Assembly: GCA_009783445.1 (NCBI GenBank)
Contig: WRFY01000112.1
Location: forward strand, 1-43,867
Direction: 5' to 3'
DNA from: Candidatus Azobacteroides sp.
GTDB lineage: Bacteria; Bacteroidota; Bacteroidia; Bacteroidales; Azobacteroidaceae
DNA length: 43,867 bases
This document shows, one piece after another, positions 38,092 to 43,867 of the stretch. The stretch's first letter is position 1; each line of letters begins with the position of its first letter. The notes under the pieces are model-generated. The model did not search any database and had not been told where the DNA came from. It saw nothing but the letters and a program-made list of their open reading frames with translations. The translations under genes were made by a program, and so were the position numbers.

Positions 38092-38643
38092 ATGAGAAAA
38101 AATGTTCCCATAATGGTTACGGCTATGATTTTAAGCTTATCCATTTTACTTAGTTCTTGCATAGGCTCTTTTAGCTTGTATAACAAATTGTTGACATGGA
38201 ATAAATCCATTGAAGATCCATGGGTCAACGAATTGATCTTTGCTGTTTTATGCATAATACCGGTATATCCGATCGCTTGGCTGACTGATGTTGTAGTTTT
38301 GAATTCGATTGAATTCTGGACAGGAGAAAATCCCTGTTGCGATATTCAGATCAAAAAGGTAAATACAAAAGACGGCCATTTTACGATTACGACAGATGCC
38401 AACGGTTATAAGATTCAAAAGGAAGGAACAGAAGAAACAGTCGAGTTCCATTTTAACAAGGAAGAAAACAGTTGGTCATTGGAAACAATGAATGAAACGA
38501 TTCCTCTGCTGCAATTTGTAGATAATCACCAAGCTAAAGTGTTTTTGGCCGACGGTTCTTCACTCACGGTGAGTATAGATCAAGCCGGCCTCCTTGCACT
38601 GAAACAAGCGCTTGAAACGAAAGCGCTTTTTGCCGCAAAATAG
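38092..38643 (+). CDS. DUF3332 lipoprotein
   Basis: 183 residues. A lipoprotein signal ends with LLSSC (C23), followed by the family hallmark IGSFSLYNKLLTWN and, after one TM-like segment (about 48-67), VVLNSIEFWTGENP. The C-terminal half (about 85-183) is a soluble beta-rich domain. DUF3332 is widespread in Bacteroidetes and some Proteobacteria; its function is unknown. The gene is alone, with a promoter box upstream and a large inverted repeat downstream. Confidence 0.9.
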   Translation: MRKNVPIMVTAMILSLSILLSSCIGSFSLYNKLLTWNKSIEDPWVNELIFAVLCIIPVYPIAWLTDVVVLNSIEFWTGENPCCDIQIKKVNTKDGHFTITTDANGYKIQKEGTEETVEFHFNKEENSWSLETMNETIPLLQFVDNHQAKVFLADGSSLTVSIDQAGLLALKQALETKALFAAK

Positions 38644-38676
38644 TCTCTCTTTCCTCTTGTAATTAAGAATGTCGAT

Positions 38677-38744
38677 GACGCAGATGGAACAGATCAGCGC
38701 AGATAACGAAAGTATCCCTACAAAAACCTGCGCCCATCTGCGTC
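38677..38744. terminator. Long nested inverted repeat between convergent genes
   Basis: GACGCAGATGG (38677-38687) pairs perfectly with CCATCTGCGTC (38734-38744). Inside it, GCGCAG (38697-38702) pairs with CTGCGC (38728-38733) across a 9-nt bulge. It lies between the DUF3332 and DUF4097-like genes and touches the stop codon of the latter. A bidirectional terminator is likely. The wording (catctgcgtc) resembles dispersed repeats seen in some genomes. Confidence 0.5.
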
Positions 38745-39774
38745 ATTCGAACAACAGATGTACCTGTTCCGACGATTTTAGATCGACTTCCGTGCCACCG
38801 TTGCCTACGACTCCTTCCATGCTTCTGCGATCCATGTCGCCCTGAAAATTTTTCATTCCGGATGTTTCAATATTACTGGCTTTTACTGTCAATTTGTAAC
38901 CTTTGCCGGCTGGTAAAGTTAATCGGAGGTCTCCGCTATTCGACAATCTTACATAATCGCCCGCCGAACGCATGCGCACGCTCATGTTTCCACCCGAAGT
39001 AGAAGCTTCCACGTTGCCTGAAAGATCGTTTAATTGTACGTTTCCGCCCGAAGCGCCGGTTTGGAGCGTTCCCTTGATATTACTTGCCGTAATGCTACCT
39101 CCGCTGGTTGCGGCGCTGATATTTCCCTCGATGTTGCTCAGGTTGAGGTTGCCTCCGGATGTTTTCAGCTCGATTTTTCCTCTACAATCGTTCGCCGAGA
39201 TACTGCCGCCGCTGGTTTTTAGGTTGATATTGTCGCTCGATGCCGCCACCGTTATGTTGCCGCCCGAAGTCAAACCGACTATATTGCCCGAAACATTTCC
39301 TATGGTCAATGAACCTCCGCTGGTTTTGAAATTCTGCGAACCGGACAAATTGCAGATTTGGATATTGCCGCCACTCGTCTGCAAATTGCTATTCACTTGT
39401 TTTGGCACAACAATTTTGAACGAAATGCCTACTCCCTGTTGATTCCAATTGAATAAATCTTTTTTCTGTTTGGCCGCCGCATACAACTTCCCTTTTTCGA
39501 CTTTGATATCAATGGTATAACTCTCTTTGAGAATCTGTTTGATTTTTTCGATCGAACAATTGTTACATGAAACATATACTTCGACCACTGCTTTCGAACC
39601 TGCATCGCCCGTCATACTGATGTTTCCTCCTGTCGTGACGACTTCCACCTCCCGAATGGAGGACGACGGAAAGGTACGGGTTATAAATGGATATTCTTCC
39701 TCGTTTTTTGCATAAAGCGTAAAAAAATTTGCGCTTAACAAAATGCTAACAAATAATACAACTAATTTTCTCAT
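38743..39774 (-). CDS. Secreted DUF4097-like beta-repeat protein
   Basis: 343 residues with a signal peptide (about 1-22). Residues about 130-270 consist of short imperfect repeats built around TSGG (for example LKTSGGSISANDCRGKIEL and ATSGGSITASNIKGTLQ), about 20-23 residues each. This predicts a right-handed beta-helix or solenoid of the DUF4097/head-GIN type. The N-terminal part holds a C-x2-C pair (about residues 73-76, SCNNCSI). Function unknown; surface or periplasmic location is inferred. It has its own -7 box. Confidence 0.85.
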   Translation of the reverse strand: MRKLVVLFVSILLSANFFTLYAKNEEEYPFITRTFPSSSIREVEVVTTGGNISMTGDAGSKAVVEVYVSCNNCSIEKIKQILKESYTIDIKVEKGKLYAAAKQKKDLFNWNQQGVGISFKIVVPKQVNSNLQTSGGNIQICNLSGSQNFKTSGGSLTIGNVSGNIVGLTSGGNITVAASSDNINLKTSGGSISANDCRGKIELKTSGGNLNLSNIEGNISAATSGGSITASNIKGTLQTGASGGNVQLNDLSGNVEASTSGGNMSVRMRSAGDYVRLSNSGDLRLTLPAGKGYKLTVKASNIETSGMKNFQGDMDRRSMEGVVGNGGTEVDLKSSEQVHLLFE

Positions 39775-39849
39775 TTCATTTTTGATTTAACTAATTACAT
39801 TTCAAATCGTCTCATCCTAAAACCGCACTTTTATGTATTGGATATTCGA

Positions 39850-39857
39850 CAAAGATA
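39850..39857 (-). promoter_or_regulatory. -7 box for the DUF4097-like gene
   Basis: The minus strand reads TATCTTTG, matching TAnnTTTG, 75 nt upstream of the gene's ATG. It lies in the 128-bp gap after the TonB receptor gene. Confidence 0.5.
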
Positions 39858-39902
39858 CAAAAATTACTTTCTCAAAATGTAGTCCTGATTTTGTTTTCGG
39901 CA

Positions 39903-42044
39903 TTAAAAGCTTAAAGACCACTTTACGGAAGGCAGAATTGGAAAAATACTTAATTGTTTCCAACGATCATCCTCATAAAAAATCAAATAAGGATTGTGCC
40001 GGTTCAGCACATTAAAAATTCCAATAACGAACTCATGGGTAAATCGCTTCCCTATTCGGAGAAAACTATAGCTTATATCTACGCGCAAATAAGATGGGAG
40101 CAAATATTCGTTTGTTCCGCTCATTAGTTGCCGGTACAAGGCATTTTCCTCTTCTTTCGGAGGAACATAAATGACGCTTTGCTGTCTCCAATAAGGAGGT
40201 TCAATGCCTTGATACATGGCGATAGGCAAGGTAATGTGATGCCCTGATGAAAAAGCAAGCATCATATTCAACTGTTGGTTGCTGCTTTCTCGTTTACGGG
40301 TTAACACTTGTCCTGTCAGATTGAGAATATGTCTCCGATCAAATTTGAATGGAAATTTTTTATCCTGATTTATATCTGCAAAAAGGCGGTCGGTTTTAGA
40401 TAGAGTATAGGAAGCGGCTGCATTCCAACGTTCTTCTCTTTTTTCTGCCCGCAGTTCTAATCCGTAACTTTCTCCTTTGCCCGTGACCACCTCGTCCATC
40501 CAATTGGCGTTTTGAACGCCAAAAATATTGGAAGCATTTTTGTAACTGGTCAGATTGTCCATATTTTTATAATAAACGCCTGCAGAAAGAAGAGCCTGTT
40601 TGTTGGACCAAAATCCTCCTGCATAGTATTGTCGAGCTTTTTCCGGTTTATAGAGTGGGGTGGAAGGAAGAATTAAATCCAACGACCAACCGGTAGGCAA
40701 TCCTTCTACGATATGATGAAACTGCGACAACTGATCGTAGCTTATTTCCAATCCGGTTTCCTTGGATAGTTCGACGGCCAATGCCAAACGGAGATTATTA
40801 TCTAAGATTCTTTGATTTTCAATGAAATAATAATTGATTCGATATCCAATGGAAGGAGTAAATCGTTTATATTTATATTCCAAATCTGCATATCCGCTGC
40901 ACATTTTGGCGAAGTAATCTGGATTAAAAGAATAATGATTTTCTGAGGACGCTTCTCCTACATAGACTTTTTCGGCTGCCGGCCGTATCTGTTGCGATTT
41001 AGCTTGCAGTCCTGCGCCTGCAATCAGGTCGTTGGTACGGTAAGACCAGGCCGATTGGGCAGCCCATTCTTGAAGCAACGTTTGCAGGCGAAGCTCATTG
41101 GTTTGTTGTCCGTTAGAGGTCGTCCGTTGTCTTTGTCCCGATGCAAAATAATTATAATAAACCATCGTATTCAATTGCATGGATTCTTTTATTTTCCAAT
41201 TCCACGACAAACGAACGATCTTATTTCCCCAATTTTCCTCCACCGTATTGCTGCTGGATTCAAGGCGGCTCTCCTCCACATGCCGATATTTGAAATAATC
41301 GTTGCTGTAATAATGAGATAAATTGACAGCATGTCGATGATTGACTTGATAGTGGACTTTGACGTATAAATCGGCTACTTCCGGCAAAACGTCGCCCTCC
41401 ATATCAGTCATCGCTTTAATCAATTGAATTTCGGGTCTTAACAATGATATTCTGCCGGCTGCCTGAAAACTCAATCGGTTTTTAATCAGCGGACCGTTCA
41501 CACTAAGACCTGCCATAAAAGGAGAAACGGATAAATTCCCTCTGTATTTCGCGGCATCAGGCTGAATGGTAGCAATTTTTACTAAAGAAGATAAAAAATC
41601 GCCGGAAATAGCGGGCAATTTTCCATTTCGAAAGGTTACTTGATCCACTACCTCAGAAGGTATGGTAGAGAACAATCCGAATAAATGATCGCTTCCATAC
41701 ACGGGAACATCATCCAATTCGATCCGGTTATTTCCGGTATTGCTGCCCCGAACAAAAAAACCCAAACCTCCTTCCATCCCTTGCGATACTCCGGGCAAGG
41801 TGCCGATATACCGCAGTACATCGGTTTCTCCGACTACAGAAACCAAGGGTTTGACTTCTTTCAGCGAAAACGAATAGGTATTGTTTCGGCGAACGTTCGT
41901 TGTTCCCAACACGGTGATCGTTTCCAATGAATGGGAATTAATGCTATCCTGAAAGGTCAGAGGATCTTCCGATTGGGCTTGCCCGTACAAAGCGTTGAAA
42001 CAATAAGCGCAAAAAACAAGAATCCTTTTAGTGGTATTCATCAT
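39903..42044 (-). CDS. TonB-dependent outer-membrane receptor
   Basis: 713 residues from ATG 42044 (or 42041), with a signal peptide ending near YGQAQS. The longer ORF would overlap the previous gene by about 150 bp and lacks a signal. The plug domain (about 35-170) shows ETITVLGTT, DVLRYIGTLPGVSQG and FVRGSNTGNNRIELDDVPVY; the rest is a beta-barrel ending in phenylalanine (VKWSLSF). The N-terminal carboxypeptidase-regulatory-like domain common in this group is missing. It forms a group with DUF4249 and another lipoprotein; no SusD is present, so it is not a typical polysaccharide locus. Substrate unknown. Confidence 0.92.
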   Translation of the reverse strand: MMNTTKRILVFCAYCFNALYGQAQSEDPLTFQDSINSHSLETITVLGTTNVRRNNTYSFSLKEVKPLVSVVGETDVLRYIGTLPGVSQGMEGGLGFFVRGSNTGNNRIELDDVPVYGSDHLFGLFSTIPSEVVDQVTFRNGKLPAISGDFLSSLVKIATIQPDAAKYRGNLSVSPFMAGLSVNGPLIKNRLSFQAAGRISLLRPEIQLIKAMTDMEGDVLPEVADLYVKVHYQVNHRHAVNLSHYYSNDYFKYRHVEESRLESSSNTVEENWGNKIVRLSWNWKIKESMQLNTMVYYNYFASGQRQRTTSNGQQTNELRLQTLLQEWAAQSAWSYRTNDLIAGAGLQAKSQQIRPAAEKVYVGEASSENHYSFNPDYFAKMCSGYADLEYKYKRFTPSIGYRINYYFIENQRILDNNLRLALAVELSKETGLEISYDQLSQFHHIVEGLPTGWSLDLILPSTPLYKPEKARQYYAGGFWSNKQALLSAGVYYKNMDNLTSYKNASNIFGVQNANWMDEVVTGKGESYGLELRAEKREERWNAAASYTLSKTDRLFADINQDKKFPFKFDRRHILNLTGQVLTRKRESSNQQLNMMLAFSSGHHITLPIAMYQGIEPPYWRQQSVIYVPPKEEENALYRQLMSGTNEYLLPSYLRVDISYSFLRIGKRFTHEFVIGIFNVLNRHNPYLIFYEDDRWKQLSIFPILPSVKWSLSF

Positions 42045-42957
42045 TAAAGAAGTCATAGTTGTCAAAAAAATAGTAATAATTGTCTTGGTAAGCGGCAAAA
42101 ATGCCCGCTCCGTTGCTGATATTGGAATACACCTTATTCTCGTCAAACCATTGAATCGGATCGTCTTCCGATTTGTATACAAATAGTTTCTGAAGGCTGC
42201 TTTTCAAATATTGATCGTATTCTTCCGAAGCTGTTCGAAAAAAAATGAAACCATAGGGTCCGAAATTGGTTTGCATGCAAAAAGGGATTCCTTCTTCATT
42301 GCTTACCGGCGAGGGCTGTATCCTTACATAATAGGCATAAGCGGGGGTAGTAGCTCTCGATACCAAGTCCACTAAATTGCCTTCTTCATTGAAGCGATCC
42401 ACTCTTGGATGATCCGTCCCTATAATTTCATGGAGCTTGACCTTGCTTGAAGGAACTGGATGCATCAGATCGGCAGCCCATGTTTCTTCCCCCAGAATAA
42501 ATACCCAGCAAGGATTTTCGGCGGTCAATTGCCTGAAATATTTACTGGGGTAGCTGTTTTTCTCCCGATCCGCTGTCAATTGGGTTTTCTCCGGCATGGC
42601 AGTCGTAGCGGTCAGTTCTTTTCCATCCGGAAGTTGTACCTGCAAACGGTAATGGATTCCCGCTTCCGGTTGATACCGGAGTTGCCAGTTTCCATAACTT
42701 TTCCGTTCAAATTCGCCAATTTTCACTTCCTCAGCCCATAGAGAGATGCGGGCTTCCTGGATTTCCTGGAATGCATAGCCGTCCGTTATTTTTACGGACT
42801 GGGTGAGGCTCAGCGTCTGAAGGGTATCATTGGTTAAAATGCAATTCACTACCGGCAATTCCGTTTCTTTCACATCAAACGGCAATTCTTGCACGCAGGC
42901 ATACAGGGCAGATGCAATCAGCATCCACCCTGTAAGTGTAATTATCCAGCTCTTCAT
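42028..42957 (-). CDS. DUF4249 lipoprotein
   Basis: 309 residues with a lipoprotein signal (LYAC, C21) followed by VQELPFDVKETELPVVNCIL, typical of DUF4249. These proteins are usually encoded next to a TonB-dependent receptor in Bacteroidetes and are thought to work with it at the cell surface. The start codon overlaps the stop of the preceding gene (ATGA), and its end overlaps the receptor start by about 17 bp, so the three genes are tightly coupled. Confidence 0.9.
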   Translation of the reverse strand: MKSWIITLTGWMLIASALYACVQELPFDVKETELPVVNCILTNDTLQTLSLTQSVKITDGYAFQEIQEARISLWAEEVKIGEFERKSYGNWQLRYQPEAGIHYRLQVQLPDGKELTATTAMPEKTQLTADREKNSYPSKYFRQLTAENPCWVFILGEETWAADLMHPVPSSKVKLHEIIGTDHPRVDRFNEEGNLVDLVSRATTPAYAYYVRIQPSPVSNEEGIPFCMQTNFGPYGFIFFRTASEEYDQYLKSSLQKLFVYKSEDDPIQWFDENKVYSNISNGAGIFAAYQDNYYYFFDNYDFFNDEYH

Positions 42958-43769
42958 TCGATAGACTTTTGAATCGTAATCACTCGCGTTGTATCGGACA
43001 GCAGCAGCCCGTCTGCCGTTTCCATTTGCACTACAAATTGCACCTGCAAGGGCAAACCTTCCATTTTCCGGTTAGGCTCTAACCACATAACCGATTGCCC
43101 AAAAGGGGATAAGCTCAGCCATTCGTCGATAGAGGTCGGGTAGTTCCTACTGGAATAGCCATACACTAAACGTTCCGTGGGAGCGGATACAATAACGGGC
43201 GGGCTAAAGGTTCTAATAGTGAAAAAGTCATTCAATGATTCTCCAGCGGGTTTTCCAAACAAGGGAGCATTTAAAGCGCTGATGTTTAGCGATTTTATTT
43301 CTGTGGTGCAGTAATGTATATCGACCAAAGTATGATAGTCTTTAGAGTTATTGCTTCTAAGACTGCCATTTCGAACGTATTTTTCATAATCCAATGTAAT
43401 TTGTTGTTCAACACTGGGAATAGGATCATCGCATGTATATTCCCAATCAAATGTATCATGGATAGGTATAAGAACTTTGGGATCGTAATCGGGATTGGCT
43501 TCTGCATAGACCATTCGTATATCATAATTCGAGGTCAATATCGATACAAAAAATAAATTTTCAGCAATACTATCCTCTTCTAATCGAAGATAATCGGCCA
43601 TTTTTATTCCCTGATAATAATATTCCCTTTTTTTTCCTATCGTAATAAACACGTATTCTACTTTTCTGGGCATAAAATAAAGGGAATACCCTTCATTTAC
43701 CTTATTTGTATCCTTACAGGACATCAGTACAACTATAGTCGCAATTAAGAATAAAACATAATTTTTCAT
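42954..43769 (-). CDS. Lipoprotein of unknown family in the TonB-receptor cluster
   Basis: 271 residues from ATG 43769 (MKNYVLFLIA), with a lipoprotein signal ending VLMSC (C18). The body is beta-rich with no motif I can name; DUF5034 is a possible family, unverified. It ends SDTTRVITIQKSIE. A nearly identical ending belongs to a second gene at the right edge of the window, so this is one of a tandem pair. ATGA overlap with the DUF4249 gene shows coupled translation. The role is inferred from location: an outer-membrane partner of the receptor. Confidence 0.75.
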   Translation of the reverse strand: MKNYVLFLIATIVVLMSCKDTNKVNEGYSLYFMPRKVEYVFITIGKKREYYYQGIKMADYLRLEEDSIAENLFFVSILTSNYDIRMVYAEANPDYDPKVLIPIHDTFDWEYTCDDPIPSVEQQITLDYEKYVRNGSLRSNNSKDYHTLVDIHYCTTEIKSLNISALNAPLFGKPAGESLNDFFTIRTFSPPVIVSAPTERLVYGYSSRNYPTSIDEWLSLSPFGQSVMWLEPNRKMEGLPLQVQFVVQMETADGLLLSDTTRVITIQKSIE

Positions 43770-43822
43770 CATAAACATCATTTACGTTTAATCAATATCC
43801 ACCTTCTTATTTATCTGACGCT

Positions 43823-43867
43823 TCATTCGACAGACTTTTGAATAGTAATCACTCGCGTTGTATCGGA
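43823..43867 (-). CDS. C-terminal end of a paralogous lipoprotein gene (partial)
   Basis: Only the last 14 codons and the stop are in the window: SDTTRVITIQKSVE, against SDTTRVITIQKSIE in the neighbour. At DNA level 43821-43867 matches 42952-42998 with two differences in 47 bases. The gene continues beyond the right edge. Confidence 0.75.
   Translation of the reverse strand, partial: SDTTRVITIQKSVE

Noticed and set aside
38972-39442. Periodic GC-rich repeats that could look like a CRISPR array
   Set aside because: The periodicity is the TSGG codon pattern of a coding gene; units are imperfect, vary in length, and there are no unique spacers.
42045-42182. 46-residue N-terminal extension of the TonB receptor
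   Set aside because: It overlaps the DUF4249 coding sequence; a good signal peptide begins at the ATG of 42044.
39903-43867. Polysaccharide utilisation locus (SusC/SusD)
   Set aside because: There is no SusD-like gene, no glycoside hydrolase and no sensor-regulator; the partner is DUF4249.

Overview
The window looks like a chromosomal segment from a member of the Bacteroidota, most likely order Bacteroidales. The evidence is: many start sites sit just downstream of the Bacteroides-type promoter (-7 TAnnTTTG, in the best cases with TTTG 19-21 nt further upstream); leaders are AT-rich with little Shine-Dalgarno sequence; and lineage-typical families occur (DUF4270, DUF4249, DUF3332, GSCFA, the succinylornithine type of ArgF, MutS2, a short GlgA-like protein, a TonB-dependent receptor). 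No rRNA, tRNA, CRISPR array or intact insertion sequence was seen.

Layout. 1-3.3 kb: 3' end of an RND-type outer-membrane efflux lipoprotein gene, then lon. 3.4-5.6 kb: DUF4270 lipoprotein and a short, catalytically doubtful glycogen-synthase-like protein. 5.8-18.06 kb: ten minus-strand genes with gaps of 4-54 bp behind one recognisable promoter. 18.2-21.4 kb: flippase, ruvB, upp. 21.7-25.8 kb: pgk, serC, a gene remnant, metY. 25.9-31.2 kb: a nested palindromic element, a small charged protein, then dxs-trkA-trkH. 31.4-35.7 kb: GSCFA protein, a PIN-domain protein with a 59-residue partner, mutS2. 35.7-38.0 kb: proA and argF'. 38.1-43.9 kb: DUF3332 lipoprotein, DUF4097-like adhesin-like protein, and a TonB receptor-DUF4249-lipoprotein cluster that continues past the right edge with a second copy of the last gene.

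The exciting part is the ten-gene operon. In transcription order it encodes a von Willebrand A-like lipoprotein, a three-helix membrane protein, a tubulin/FtsZ-like GTPase, a 1114-residue protein with an Hsp70/actin-type ATPase core, two membrane-anchored coiled-coil proteins that share a homologous C-terminal domain, a retropepsin-like lipoprotein, a zinc-ribbon/TM/SH3 protein, a Cys-rich secreted protein and an L,D-transpeptidase. It reads as a trans-envelope machine: two cytoplasmic cytomotive-type NTPases, single-pass proteins presenting a common cytoplasmic adaptor domain, and periplasmic sensors and peptidoglycan- or protein-processing enzymes. Its function is unknown; membrane or cell-wall remodelling is an inference from the parts list. 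FtsZ/tubulin-like proteins encoded beside vWA proteins have been noted before in comparative genomics, but I know of no description of this exact combination.

The remainder is mostly housekeeping: proteolysis (lon), Holliday-junction processing (ruvB), pyrimidine salvage (upp), glycolysis and serine synthesis (pgk, serC), sulfur assimilation into homocysteine (metY), isoprenoid precursor synthesis (dxs), potassium uptake (trkA, trkH), and proline and arginine synthesis (proA, argF').
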